Below are positions 17,061-26,839 of a stretch of 64,000 bases of DNA, one piece after another. The position numbers and the translations under genes were made by a program. Source of the DNA: Olivibacter domesticus (GTDB lineage Bacteria; Bacteroidota; Bacteroidia; Sphingobacteriales; Sphingobacteriaceae); the NCBI RefSeq assembly GCF_900109575.1, contig NZ_FOAF01000001.1:124001-188000 (forward strand). The letters are read 5' to 3'. Under the pieces are notes generated by a model. It was given only the letters and a program-made list of their open reading frames with translations. It was not told the origin of the DNA and did not search any database. Numbering within the stretch: the first letter of the stretch is position 1; the number at the start of each line of letters is the position of its first letter.

Positions 17061-17999
17061 ATGAACCAGCAAAAGAAAAAATTTGTACCTGTGATGCTCA
17101 CACCTTTTTTAGAAAATGGTGCCGTTGATTTTGAGGGATTAACGCAACTCACTGAATTCTATTTAGAGGCAGGCGCATCTGGGCTTTTCGCCAATTGCCA
17201 GTCGAGCGAAATGTACCACTTGCAACCAGAAGAACGCATTCAGGTTACCAAACATATTGTCAGAACAGCCAATGGAAGAGTACCTGTAGTAGCTACAGGT
17301 AGCTTTGGAGGGACGATTGCTCAACAGGTGGATTTTATCAAGAACCTTCATGACCAGGGTACAGAAGCCATTATCTTAATAAGTGGCATTTTGGCCAATA
17401 AAGAGGAAGACGATGACATATTTCGCAAGCGTTTCTATCAATTGCTTGATCGTACAGAGGGAATACCTTTCGGTTTTTATGAATGCCCCGAACCCTACAA
17501 GCGTCTCCTACAGCCTAATCTCTTGGCAGAGTTTGTTGATACGGGCCGCGTCATTTATCATAAGGACACCTCTTTAGACATTCAGCAGGTACGTGAGAAA
17601 ATAGCAGGTACCCAGCATTGCGCAGCCTTCGGCCTTTATGACGCTTATATGGCGCATGCGGTAGCCTCTTTGGAAAGTGGCGCTGCAGGACTATCGTGCA
17701 TACAGGGAAATTATTTTCCAGAATTGGTGGTTTGGTTATGCCAGCATTATGCGCAGAAAGAGAATCAGACGATGGTTAATTGCGTACAGCAGTTCTTCAT
17801 AAAGCATATGGACCTCATGCATACCAATTACCCTCTTATTGTCAAATTTTATCTACGTAAACGGGGTCTAGGCATCGGCACTTTTTGCAGAACATCACAT
17901 ACCGACTTGGATCACCTCGTAAAGATCGGTTTGGAAGAACTTGAGCGCGAGCGGAAACTTTTGTTCGAGCAATTGGGCATCACTGCCGTGCTGGGTTGA
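17061..17999 (+). CDS. DapA/NanA-family aldolase (probable sugar-acid lyase)
   Basis: This 312-residue protein is a class I aldolase of the DHDPS/N-acetylneuraminate lyase family. The N-terminus VPVMLTPFLENGAVDFEGL is typical. K168 in IYHKDTS fits the Schiff-base Lys and Y140 in FGFYECPEPYKR fits the catalytic Tyr. The usual GTxGE loop is changed to NCQSSEMYHL (residues 45-54). YECP in place of YN(I/V)P marks a distinct subgroup, so cleavage of N-acetylneuraminate is possible but not certain. Its place between the symporter and SusC suggests it acts on the imported sugar in the cytoplasm. Confidence 0.8.
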   Translation: MNQQKKKFVPVMLTPFLENGAVDFEGLTQLTEFYLEAGASGLFANCQSSEMYHLQPEERIQVTKHIVRTANGRVPVVATGSFGGTIAQQVDFIKNLHDQGTEAIILISGILANKEEDDDIFRKRFYQLLDRTEGIPFGFYECPEPYKRLLQPNLLAEFVDTGRVIYHKDTSLDIQQVREKIAGTQHCAAFGLYDAYMAHAVASLESGAAGLSCIQGNYFPELVVWLCQHYAQKENQTMVNCVQQFFIKHMDLMHTNYPLIVKFYLRKRGLGIGTFCRTSHTDLDHLVKIGLEELERERKLLFEQLGITAVLG

Positions 18000-18079
18000 A
18001 CAGTCGCCATAATGAATTAGCAGTAGCGGTGCGGGGAGCACCATCAGGTATATCACGTTAACTAACTAATTATTTAACC

Positions 18080-21000
18080 ATGAAAACTATAGTGAAGATA
18101 AAGGTCGTCGTAAGCACCGCTCTGTTGCTCATGTGCATCAACGAAGTGCTTGCTCAGGTGCGCATTAGCGGATCCGTGGCCAATGAACTCAGCGGCGAAA
18201 TGTTGCCGGGTGCCAGTGTTAAGGTTGTCGGCGCAACTATCGGTGTTTCCACCGATGAGAAAGGCAATTTTTCCCTGCAGGTGCCTAATCTGCAAGTCAG
18301 CCTGAGCATCAGTTACATGGGGTATTTACCCAGCGAAATTAAATTGAATAATCGCAATGCGTTAAAAATCCTGCTAACCCCAGATGCATCGCAGCTTGAA
18401 GAGATTGTAGTCGTAGGTTATGGTACGGTCAAAAAGAGCGACATCACCGGTTCGGTAACCGCCTTGAAAAGAGCGGATTTTAATGAAGGACCAATTGCTT
18501 CGGCCGATCAGTTGTTTTTTGGTAAGGCACCAGGTGTACAGGTCGTACAAAATAGCGGTGAACCGGGTGGCGGTTTTTCAGTCAATATCCGCGGTGCCGG
18601 GTCCATCAATGCCGGCAATAGTCCGCTCTACGTCGTTGATGGTCTTCCGCTCGACAATTCAACGGTCGTAAGTGGAGGAGGAGAGAATTTTACCAATTCA
18701 AGGGCGCCGCGAAATCCCTTAAATACGATTAACCCTGCAGACATTGAATCAATTGAAATATTGAAAGACGCTTCAGCTACCGCTATCTACGGGTCTAGAG
18801 GGGCCAATGGCGTGGTGATGATCACCACAAAAAAAGGAAAAGCTGGCAGGCTCAGTATTACTTATGACGCGTATGGGGGCATACAGCAGGTGGCCAATAA
18901 TATCAAGCTGTTAAATGCTGGCGAGTATCAACAGGTCATGAATGATATCATAGACGCGGGTGGTGGCAGCGAAAATGATCGTGTTGCTACCCTTACAAAT
19001 GATGGTACTGATTGGCTGGGATCCGTTTTTCGGAAAAATGCACCAACGCATAATCATAACTTATCTTTTTCCGGAGGAAATGAAAATACGCAGTTCAACA
19101 CCTCTTTTAATTATTATTCGCAAGATGGACTGATTATTAACTCGGCATTTAAACGCTACAGTGCTCGGTTGAACTTGGAGCATCGTGTTAAGGAAAATTT
19201 TAAACTGGGTGTTAATATCAATACGTCTTACACCAAAGATGATTTCGTTCCCAATGGGTTTGATCTCAATGAGCGCGCAGGTGTCATCTATGCTGCCATC
19301 AATTACGATCCAACCTTACCCGTATGGGCAGATAATGGCCGATATTTCCTATCACCCAACATGAATATTGATAATCCCCTGGCTATTGCGAATGGTAAGG
19401 ATGCCTTTTCCAATAGTTACCGTACGTTTGGAACCGCTTATGCTGAATATAATTTTCTAAACGGGTTCAAGGCGAAGATAAATGTAGGAGGGGATATCGT
19501 GAGCCAAAGAACCGATACCTATATCGACCGGAGTACCATCGACGGTTTGGCTGCCGGAGGTATCGGTAGCATCGAACAAGGGAAAAACAGCAATTACTTA
19601 GGAGAAGCCACTCTTTCCTATAATCGGTCATTTGCCGAACACCAAGTCAACGCCGTCGTCGGCATGACCGGACAAAAATTCATTGACGACAATTTTTTTG
19701 CCTCCGCACGTGGCTTCGCTTCTGATGCCACTGGGACCAATAATTTGAATTTAGGCGATCCCTTAACCCGGCAAACCACCAGTAACAAGGGGATCAATAG
19801 CCTGCTCTCTTATTTAGCGAGAATAAATTATAGCTATAAAGATAAATACCTGTTTACAACTGCTTTTCGGGCCGATGGTTCCTCCCGTTTTGGTGAGAAC
19901 AACCGCTTCGGTTATTTTCCCTCTTTTGCTTTAGGGTGGAAAATTAAAGAGGAAGATTTTATGAAATCGATCAACAGCATTAGCTCCTTGAAATTGCGGA
20001 CGAGCTGGGGGCGTACAGGAAATCAGGAAATCGGAAACTATCAATCTTTATCCACGCTCAGCAGTGGTTGGACCGCTGTACTAGATGGTACGCAGGTCAT
20101 CGGCATTGCACCCAGCCGTATTCCCAATCCGAACTTGAAATGGGAGAGTTCCGAACAGGTAAATATTGGGATTGATTTTGGCCTATTTAAAGACCGCATT
20201 AGCGGTACGATCGATTGGTACAAAAAAGACACCAAGGATATGTTGCTCAACCTACCCGTACCCCGTTCATCAGGTTTTTCAACCATGATGACTAACGTCG
20301 GCAGCGTACAAAATAGCGGGTTGGAGCTCGGTATTACCTCCAGTAATCTAGTTGGAGCATTCCAGTGGACAACCACTGCGATGTTTACAACCCTTCGTAA
20401 CAAGGTCAAGAGCTTAGGCGGTATACCTAACATCATCACGGGGTCGGCAGGCTCAACCAGTCAGGTGGCTATCATCCAAGAAGGTGAGCCACTTAATTCC
20501 TTTTATGGTTACCAGATTGTTGGTGTTTGGCAGGAAAATGATGATTTCTCCTCCACGGTGGATAACGTACAAGCGGGAGACTTCAAATACCTCGATGTAA
20601 ACGGCGACAAAACAGTCAATGCAGCTGATCGCGTTATTATCGGCAAATCGTTTCCAGACTTTACCTATTCACTAACTAATAATTTTCAGTACAAGGGGTT
20701 TGGTTTGTATATTTTTATTGAGGGCGTGCAGGGCGTCAGTATGTTGAATAATAACCTGGTAGATACGTATTTTCCACCTAATTTGCGTCGCAACCGACTG
20801 GCGGAACCTTTGTTGAATCGGTGGACACAGCAGAATCCTTCTAATATATATCCATCTTTTGTTACACCCAATACGCAGGGGCAAAAGGGTGTCAACAATT
20901 ATACCGTTGAAGATGCATCCTATATACGTTTGAACACCGTGCGCATCAGCTATAACCTGCCTATTAAATCAGGACCTATTGCCGGTGCTACGATTTATGT

Positions 21001-21145
21001 TTCTGGACAGAACCTGTATACCATTACGGATTATACAGGTTTCGATCCGGCGCTAAATCCCAATGGAGGAGCCAATTTCCGGATGGACTGGAATGCCTAT
21101 CCTGCTCCGCGTACTTACCTTTTTGGTGCAACCTTAAATTTTTAA
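18080..21145 (+). CDS. SusC/RagA-type TonB-dependent outer-membrane transporter
   Basis: This 1021-residue protein starts with a signal peptide (to VLAQ, residue 26). A carboxypeptidase-D-like regulatory domain follows (about 27-115, VRISGSVANELSGEMLPGAS). Then come the TonB box and plug (EEIVVVGYGTVKKSDITGSV, about 116; SIEILKDASATAIYGSRGANG, about 228), and the beta-barrel ends in YLFGATLNF. It imports a glycan with the SusD lipoprotein encoded 4 bp downstream. No FecI/FecR pair is present and the AraC gene is the likely regulator. Confidence 0.95.
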   Translation: MKTIVKIKVVVSTALLLMCINEVLAQVRISGSVANELSGEMLPGASVKVVGATIGVSTDEKGNFSLQVPNLQVSLSISYMGYLPSEIKLNNRNALKILLTPDASQLEEIVVVGYGTVKKSDITGSVTALKRADFNEGPIASADQLFFGKAPGVQVVQNSGEPGGGFSVNIRGAGSINAGNSPLYVVDGLPLDNSTVVSGGGENFTNSRAPRNPLNTINPADIESIEILKDASATAIYGSRGANGVVMITTKKGKAGRLSITYDAYGGIQQVANNIKLLNAGEYQQVMNDIIDAGGGSENDRVATLTNDGTDWLGSVFRKNAPTHNHNLSFSGGNENTQFNTSFNYYSQDGLIINSAFKRYSARLNLEHRVKENFKLGVNINTSYTKDDFVPNGFDLNERAGVIYAAINYDPTLPVWADNGRYFLSPNMNIDNPLAIANGKDAFSNSYRTFGTAYAEYNFLNGFKAKINVGGDIVSQRTDTYIDRSTIDGLAAGGIGSIEQGKNSNYLGEATLSYNRSFAEHQVNAVVGMTGQKFIDDNFFASARGFASDATGTNNLNLGDPLTRQTTSNKGINSLLSYLARINYSYKDKYLFTTAFRADGSSRFGENNRFGYFPSFALGWKIKEEDFMKSINSISSLKLRTSWGRTGNQEIGNYQSLSTLSSGWTAVLDGTQVIGIAPSRIPNPNLKWESSEQVNIGIDFGLFKDRISGTIDWYKKDTKDMLLNLPVPRSSGFSTMMTNVGSVQNSGLELGITSSNLVGAFQWTTTAMFTTLRNKVKSLGGIPNIITGSAGSTSQVAIIQEGEPLNSFYGYQIVGVWQENDDFSSTVDNVQAGDFKYLDVNGDKTVNAADRVIIGKSFPDFTYSLTNNFQYKGFGLYIFIEGVQGVSMLNNNLVDTYFPPNLRRNRLAEPLLNRWTQQNPSNIYPSFVTPNTQGQKGVNNYTVEDASYIRLNTVRISYNLPIKSGPIAGATIYVSGQNLYTITDYTGFDPALNPNGGANFRMDWNAYPAPRTYLFGATLNF

Positions 21146-21149
21146 TACC

Positions 21150-22619
21150 ATGAAAAAGCCAATATTTATTGCTAGTTTGCTGTTCATAATAATGGGAAGT
21201 CTACAAGGCTGCAAAGATTTTCTGAAAGAAGAAGTATTTTCGCAGCTCGCTCCCGAGAATTTTTTGAATACCAAAGAGGGCCTTGCATCTCTGTTAACGG
21301 ATACTTATGCTCGAACAGCCAATATGAATTCGAACAATTCGATCTATGTAATTGCACCTCAAGAATGGACCACGGATATCTTGTTCCAATCGGGAGATAA
21401 TGTTGAGCGAGATGCCAGCAACTATATTGAATTCACTTGGGATCCCACGGTAGATTTTCTCGTCACCAACTGGGACCCGCCTTACCAAGCCATTCGCGAT
21501 GCCAATATTGGGCTAGAGAACATAGCGAATGTGACGAACATGTCGGAAGAAGAAAAGGCAGTATCTACGGCAGAGTTCCGTTTTCTACGAGCCATCAATT
21601 ACTATAAGTTATATTTCTTTTTTGGGAGCGTGCCCTTAAGAACAAGTTCACAGCAGGAGCTTCAACTGGCCAAGGCGTCCGATGAGGAGGTACGTAGCTT
21701 TATTTCCAGCGAGTTGATAGCAGTCGTAAACGATTTACCAAATCCCGGTGATGAGGCCCAATACGGCAGAGCCAATAAAGGTGCGGCGCTGGCTTACCTG
21801 GCAAAGTTTTATCTCAATATAAAAGACTGGGAGCAGAGTGCGTCCTATGCGCAGCAAGTTATCGCGTTGAATCATTATCAGCTCTTCGCCAATTACGAAG
21901 ATTTGTTTAAAGTAGAAAATGAACGTAATCCAGAATATATTTTTGTGAGACCTGCTTTTGCAAGTTCGAATAGAGCGTCAGCAAATTCATGGATGAATGT
22001 CTCATTTCCTGATAATTTCCAACAAGATCCTAGAACAGGCCTTGAGTTTGCAAATACATGGTTAAATTGGCCTAATGAATTTCGCATACTTGATGGTTTT
22101 TACAACTCCTTTGAAGAAGGTGATAAGCGTCGAAACTTGCTCATCGGCGAATACGTGGATAAATCGGGACAGCTCATCTCTTTATTAAACAACAATAATA
22201 CCCGATGTTTTAAATATTGGCCCGATCCTAACGCACAGGGAGCATCACATGGTAATGATATTCCAGATATCCGCTATGCCGACATTCTGCTGTGCCGGGC
22301 CGAGGCGCTCAATGAGTTGACAGGCCCCAATAACGAGAGTATCTCACTTATCAACCAAGTACGTGCGCGTGCAGGTCTTGCGGCATTGAGCCAAGGTAAT
22401 TTTGATCAACAAGGCCTGCGCGAGCAGATCTTACGTGAAAGAGGGTGGGAGTTCTACGCCGAAGGCCATCGCAGGATGGACTTGATCCGTATGGGGCGGT
22501 TTATTTCTGGTGCACAGGCCCGAGGAAAAAGTAACGCCAAGGATTTTCACGTGCACTTTCCCATCCCTCAAGTAGTAATGGATTCCGATCCCAAATTAAT
22601 TCAGAACGAAGGTTATTAA
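21150..22619 (+). CDS. SusD/RagB-type surface glycan-binding lipoprotein
   Basis: This 489-residue protein has a lipoprotein signal (LFIIMGSLQGC, Cys at about 21) followed by KDFLKEEVFSQLAPENFLNT, a typical SusD start. TPR-like helices (AEFRFLRAINYYKLYFFFGSV, about 145) and the C-terminal ILRERGWEFYAEGHRRMDLIR (about 430-450) are diagnostic. It caps the SusC barrel and binds the ligand at the cell surface. It lies 4 bp after susC and 11 bp before the Asp-box gene, so one transcript is likely. Confidence 0.95.
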   Translation: MKKPIFIASLLFIIMGSLQGCKDFLKEEVFSQLAPENFLNTKEGLASLLTDTYARTANMNSNNSIYVIAPQEWTTDILFQSGDNVERDASNYIEFTWDPTVDFLVTNWDPPYQAIRDANIGLENIANVTNMSEEEKAVSTAEFRFLRAINYYKLYFFFGSVPLRTSSQQELQLAKASDEEVRSFISSELIAVVNDLPNPGDEAQYGRANKGAALAYLAKFYLNIKDWEQSASYAQQVIALNHYQLFANYEDLFKVENERNPEYIFVRPAFASSNRASANSWMNVSFPDNFQQDPRTGLEFANTWLNWPNEFRILDGFYNSFEEGDKRRNLLIGEYVDKSGQLISLLNNNNTRCFKYWPDPNAQGASHGNDIPDIRYADILLCRAEALNELTGPNNESISLINQVRARAGLAALSQGNFDQQGLREQILRERGWEFYAEGHRRMDLIRMGRFISGAQARGKSNAKDFHVHFPIPQVVMDSDPKLIQNEGY

Positions 22620-22630
22620 ATACGAAAAAG

Positions 22631-23812
22631 ATGAAGATATATTTGTTAACAATATGGTTCAATGCAGTGATCTTAGCGAACTCATTGGCCCAAGTGAAAA
22701 TGGATCAAGTTCCCGGTGTGGTCGTAACGCATAATCCCGCATCGAGCGGACAATACATAGGTTCACCTAGTTTAGCGGTTTTACCCAATGGCGATTACGT
22801 CGCCTCGCACGATTTCTTTGGCCCAAATAGTTCAGAATTTGTGCAGGCAATCACGCGTGTCTTCCGCTCATCTGATAAGGGCAAAAGTTGGAAGCAAGTC
22901 AGCGAAATCAGAGGCGCCTTCTGGTCAAGTCTCTTTGTCAATCGTGGGGCACTCTATCTTTTAGGACCCGATCGCCATCATGGAACCGCCCTGATCCGTC
23001 GCTCCAATGATGGGGGTGAAACCTGGACACAGCCTACCGGAAAAGAAAATGGTTTACTATTGGCCGGCCAGTATCATTGTGCTCCTATGCCCGTTATGGA
23101 ATATAACGGACGACTTTGGCGTGCTATAGAAACGGCTCATGGACCCATCTTACAATGGGGTAAACGCTATGGCGCGATGATGTTATCTGCACCGGTAGAT
23201 GCAGATTTACTGAAGGCCAGTAGCTGGACCGCTAGCAATAGCCTATTGTACGACTCTACCTATCTCAATGGCAACTTCGGTGGTTGGCTGGAGGGTAATG
23301 CCGTGGCCGACCCCGATGGAAACATAGTGGATATCCTACGCGTAGATGATCGCTCTACCCTAGATGAGAAAGCCGCTATCGTGCATATAAGTGCAGATGG
23401 AAAGCATGCCAGTTTTGATGCGCTTTCAGGTTTTATCAACTTTCCCGGTGGCAGCAAAAAATTTGCTATTCGGCGAGATCCAAAAAACGATCTGTATTGG
23501 ACGTTGAGTAATGCCATACCTGATAGCGTAAAGCAGGCGAACCAAGGGAAAAATCCCGCAACAATCCGTAATACGCTCCAATTATTCAGTTCTCCTGATT
23601 TACGTACCTGGACTTTACGCAGCACCGTATTATCGCATCCTGACGTTAAGGCACACGGTTTCCAATACGTAGACTGGCTTTTTGACGGCAACGATCTGAT
23701 CGTCTTATCTAGAACTGCTTACAACGATGGGGAGGGAGGTGCACACAATAATCATGATGCCAACTACCTGACATTCCATCGCATCAAAAATTTCAGAAAA
23801 CAAAAACAATAA
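22631..23812 (+). CDS. Secreted exo-sialidase-like Asp-box protein
   Basis: This 393-residue protein has a signal peptide (ILANSLAQ, residue about 21). Asp boxes include SSDKGKSW and SNDGGETW, and the propeller ends DANYLTFHRIKNFR. The first blade reads GQYIGSPSLAVLPNGDYVASHDF, where the sialidase Arg motif (FRIP) is not present. It belongs to the sialidase-like superfamily but may act on another sugar. Its place directly behind SusD in a locus with a NanA-like lyase is the main reason to link it with release of the imported sugar. Confidence 0.75.
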   Translation: MKIYLLTIWFNAVILANSLAQVKMDQVPGVVVTHNPASSGQYIGSPSLAVLPNGDYVASHDFFGPNSSEFVQAITRVFRSSDKGKSWKQVSEIRGAFWSSLFVNRGALYLLGPDRHHGTALIRRSNDGGETWTQPTGKENGLLLAGQYHCAPMPVMEYNGRLWRAIETAHGPILQWGKRYGAMMLSAPVDADLLKASSWTASNSLLYDSTYLNGNFGGWLEGNAVADPDGNIVDILRVDDRSTLDEKAAIVHISADGKHASFDALSGFINFPGGSKKFAIRRDPKNDLYWTLSNAIPDSVKQANQGKNPATIRNTLQLFSSPDLRTWTLRSTVLSHPDVKAHGFQYVDWLFDGNDLIVLSRTAYNDGEGGAHNNHDANYLTFHRIKNFRKQKQ

Positions 23813-23815
23813 TCT

Positions 23816-25192
23816 ATGTTAAAGCCATCCCTATACCTTTTTAGTTGGATATTTGGTTTGGTAGGCCAACAGCAAGACGATATATATATGCACTACAACG
23901 AAAAGCAGCTTACTTTTAGCTCATATGGGCACACTATTCACAATGGACAGGTTTTTTCGCCCGATAATGAGTGGATAGTTTATGATACACGGAACGATGA
24001 TACCCAAATTGGAAGCACTGATCATATTGAGATGGTCAATATCCACAGTGCTGAGGTGAAGGAACTTTATCGCACGGAAAGGCAGACACCCTTCGGCCCA
24101 GGAGTCGGTGCGGCAAGTTTTTCACCTGTCGAGAGCAAAGTCCTATTCATTCACGGTATCCGCAATGCTGATGAAGAGAAGCCCTATTCTATTACCAGGC
24201 GTACAGGGGTTGCCATCCAAACCGATCAGCCCCTAAAGCCAATTTTTATGGATGCGCGCGATATTACTGCACCCTATACGCCAGGTGCCTTACGAGGAGG
24301 TACACACGCGCATAGCTGGAGCGGTGATGGAAAAATGATCAGCTTTACATACAATGATGCGGTGCTCGCCGAACAGCAGTCGGGTAAGGCAGGTCAAGAT
24401 TTAAGAACCGTAGGTGTTATGGTACCTGGAATTGTATCTGTTGATGAGGTTGGAGGTCTGGAAAACAATAGCGGAACCTACTTTTCCGTAATAGCAGCAC
24501 AGGTGATAGCAACTCCCCGGTCGGGGAGTGACGAAGTCGATCGTGCATTCGACGAAACGTGGATAGGCAATAAGGGTTATATCAAAGCCGACGGCTCACG
24601 GCAGCACCGGGCAATCGCCTTTCAGGGCAATGTTCACGATGAATCGGGCGTTTCCCTTACCGAAGTATTCGTGATCGATTTACCCGAAGATGTAAAAAAG
24701 CCGCGTAGTGGTTATCCATTGGAAGGTACCTCAATAACGCTTCCTAATACTCCGTTAGGCGTTGTGCAGCGGCGCCTTACTCACGGGGCACATGTTGGCG
24801 GGCCCAGGCACTGGCTGCGGAGCACGCCGGATGGGAGTCTGATCTTTTATCTAGCACAAGATAGAAGAGGCCTTGTTCAGCTGTTCAGTGTAGCCACAAT
24901 AGGAGGGGGAATTAGACAAATAACCGACAATGATTTTTCCATTCAGGGGCCCTTTAACGTACATCCAAATGGTAAAGAGCTTGTCTATCCCGCCGACAAT
25001 AGCTTGTTCGTTACCGATATTTTCTCCGGCAATACAGAACGCATCACACCTAGATTTTCGGACAGACAAAAGCCGGTGGGCGCACCGGTATATGCACACA
25101 ACGGAGAACATATTGCATATAATCGCTACGTCGGTTCCGGGCATCATCGGTTTTTGCAGATTTTTCTTTTAACGCATACGCCGCGCAACTGA
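23816..25192 (+). CDS. YidR-like (DUF3748) beta-propeller protein
   Basis: This 458-residue protein matches the DUF3748/YidR family. The N-terminal EKQLTFSSYGHTIHNGQVFS and WIVYDTRNDDTQIGST blocks and the later FSPVESKVLFIHG and GTHAHSWSGDGKMISFTYND are propeller repeats similar to TolB. An N-terminal hydrophobic stretch (LYLFSWIFGLVG) could be a signal or anchor. The family has no known reaction. It starts 3 bp after the Asp-box gene and closes the sugar locus. YidR relatives next to sugar-acid genes suggest a role in the same pathway, but that is an inference. Confidence 0.75.
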   Translation: MLKPSLYLFSWIFGLVGQQQDDIYMHYNEKQLTFSSYGHTIHNGQVFSPDNEWIVYDTRNDDTQIGSTDHIEMVNIHSAEVKELYRTERQTPFGPGVGAASFSPVESKVLFIHGIRNADEEKPYSITRRTGVAIQTDQPLKPIFMDARDITAPYTPGALRGGTHAHSWSGDGKMISFTYNDAVLAEQQSGKAGQDLRTVGVMVPGIVSVDEVGGLENNSGTYFSVIAAQVIATPRSGSDEVDRAFDETWIGNKGYIKADGSRQHRAIAFQGNVHDESGVSLTEVFVIDLPEDVKKPRSGYPLEGTSITLPNTPLGVVQRRLTHGAHVGGPRHWLRSTPDGSLIFYLAQDRRGLVQLFSVATIGGGIRQITDNDFSIQGPFNVHPNGKELVYPADNSLFVTDIFSGNTERITPRFSDRQKPVGAPVYAHNGEHIAYNRYVGSGHHRFLQIFLLTHTPRN

Positions 25193-25347
25193 TGGCCCGT
25201 GCAATAACTCCCTAAACTGCATTTAATAGTCAGTTGGGTATAAAACAATTTATTAACCTGCCGCTTTAATAACTGTACCAATAAGTTTAAATACGATCGT
25301 TTTGGAAACACAGAGAGTTTATGTATTTTTAATGAAAATAATGATTG

Positions 25348-25794
25348 ATGCCCATGCTAGGAGAACTAAATAAAAGAGAAATAATAGATTTCTTAGAAAG
25401 CCAATTCATTGGTCGTCTGGGATGTCATTTAAATGGTGAAACCTACATCGTGCCTGTCAACTATGTATACCAAAACAATGCGATATATGCGCATTCGGGT
25501 GAGGGGAAAAAAATAGAAATGCTTCGTGCAAATCCGCGAGTTTGTTTTCAGGTTGATGAAATTGATAACATGTTCAAATGGAAGAGTGTAATTCTATGGG
25601 GAACCTTTGAGGAATTGAAAGGTGAGGAACGCCAACAGGTCATGCAGGGTTTAATTTTGCGTATTATGCCAAATACGAATGATCCTGCAAGGAATCCTTC
25701 CCATGCAATAAGTCCAGCGCTTCACAACGCTCTTATTGTTTACCGTATCAATATCGAAGAAGCAACTGGCCGTTTCGAATCGCACAGCGGATAG
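25348..25794 (+). CDS. Pyridoxamine 5'-phosphate oxidase-family flavoprotein
   Basis: This is a protein of about 148 residues (ATG at 25348; a TTG lies one codon upstream). The split-barrel pattern IIDFLESQFIGRLGCHLNGETYIVP, then AIYAHSGEGKKIEMLRANPRVCFQVDE and WKSVILWGTFEEL, is typical of small PNPOx/Rv1155-like FMN or F420 binding proteins. The substrate is unknown. It is a single gene, and the family 1 repeat starts almost at its stop codon. Confidence 0.85.
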   Translation: MPMLGELNKREIIDFLESQFIGRLGCHLNGETYIVPVNYVYQNNAIYAHSGEGKKIEMLRANPRVCFQVDEIDNMFKWKSVILWGTFEELKGEERQQVMQGLILRIMPNTNDPARNPSHAISPALHNALIVYRINIEEATGRFESHSG

Positions 25795-25807
25795 CTTAAG
25801 AGCTGGC

Positions 25808-25913
25808 CTAAAAATCATGTGAAGAAGCGAGAGGGGTGGGCAGTGATGGAGAGCGGCTCCACAGGGTTGAGCGTGAGCCCTGAATCATTAGCGAAATCCA
25901 TGCGGTGCTTGAC
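25808..25913. repeat. Dispersed structured repeat, family 1, copy 4 (type A, 5'-truncated)
   Basis: It matches the 3' two-thirds of copy 2 (GCCTAAAAATCATGTGA, then GAAGCG, GAGCGGCTCCACAGG, CCCTGAATCATTAGCGAA). The left outer arm of the stem is missing. The gap from 25914 to 26028 holds nothing recognisable. Confidence 0.65.
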
Positions 25914-26028
25914 GATATTCAATTACAAATTGATGTTTGCAGGTGTGACCTTTTTATAGATGAAACGAGAGTAAAATTTTTGTATTTTTACCTTTGAAAT
26001 AAATTGAAGCGTAATAATTACCCTCGAT

Positions 26029-26210
26029 ATGGCCGTATTTAACAGAAAGATTCCCTATAATGATCTTCCGTCGTTACTACTAAGATTTGTAATATTGAAA
26101 CAAAGGAAGTGCTTCTCAAAACTACTGGAGCTAGTAGGGCTTTGGCAAAATTAAATGGTGCTCTCCCCAATCTACCCAATCCCATACTTTTTGTTGATAC
26201 CGTACACTAA
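26029..26210 (+). pseudogene. Fragment of a Fic-family protein gene (Fic_N)
   Basis: From ATG 26029 the reading is MAVFNRKIPYNDLP. After a frameshift near 26070 it continues IETKEVLLKTTGASRALAKL and NGALPNLPNPILFVDTVH, then TAA at 26208. This is the N-terminal Fic_N segment (YNDLPLLPP...ETK.VL...ASRALAELKG...P) of AMPylating Fic proteins. The catalytic domain is absent and the frame is broken, so it is a remnant. It is not a copy of the Fic gene at 35527, which has a different N-terminus. Confidence 0.65.
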
Positions 26211-26225
26211 AATATATATTCCGTT

Positions 26226-26798
26226 ATGAGAACAACCTTATCCTTACATCTGATTTTAATTTTCCTATGCTTGGCTTGCTCACCATCAAAAGAAGCTGTT
26301 GAACCAGAATTAAATTACGATGAGAAGGAAAACGTGTTTTTAAAAGATTTCCGACAAAAAGCGCTCGGACGCTGGCGCATAGACAAAATGACGATAGCAA
26401 AAAACTACATTTTTAGCCCTTCCGAAGAGGACTCAACCGCGTTGAATGTAGGGTATATAGATGTTAATAACATTGATAACGATGCCAATCAAAAAGAGAA
26501 ATACAATCAATTGCAGGCGAGCTTTACCATAAATAATCAATCCATGCCCATCAAAGGGAGACTTTTTGGATATAACAAGGATGGAAAACAGTTCATAGGT
26601 GCTTCTGGGCTTATTGAATCTGCGTACATATTTTCAGTACCCGTTTATATTGACGAGCTTCCCTTAGAATATCAATTTTTAGATAAATATTTCTTTGGGG
26701 ATAACTATGTTATAGAACTGGATGAAAATGCTGAACATATGACTTGGAAAGGTTTAAACCATTTCATCCGCTCGATGGAACTTACCAAAATCAATTAG
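26226..26798 (+). CDS. Predicted lipoprotein of unknown function
   Basis: This 190-residue protein begins with a lipoprotein signal ending LCLACSPSK (Cys at about 19). The mature part contains FLKDFRQKALGRWRIDKMTI and QASFTINNQSMPIKG, a lipocalin-like or DUF-type beta-rich pattern (GRWRIDKMTI is common in Bacteroidota lipocalin-like proteins). I do not recognise the family with certainty. It stands alone between two gene fragments (Fic_N upstream, SecB-like downstream). Confidence 0.65.
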   Translation: MRTTLSLHLILIFLCLACSPSKEAVEPELNYDEKENVFLKDFRQKALGRWRIDKMTIAKNYIFSPSEEDSTALNVGYIDVNNIDNDANQKEKYNQLQASFTINNQSMPIKGRLFGYNKDGKQFIGASGLIESAYIFSVPVYIDELPLEYQFLDKYFFGDNYVIELDENAEHMTWKGLNHFIRSMELTKIN

Positions 26799-26839
26799 TT
26801 TTCAATGTTAATCAAATGTGTTTGAGCCAAGCGAAAGCG

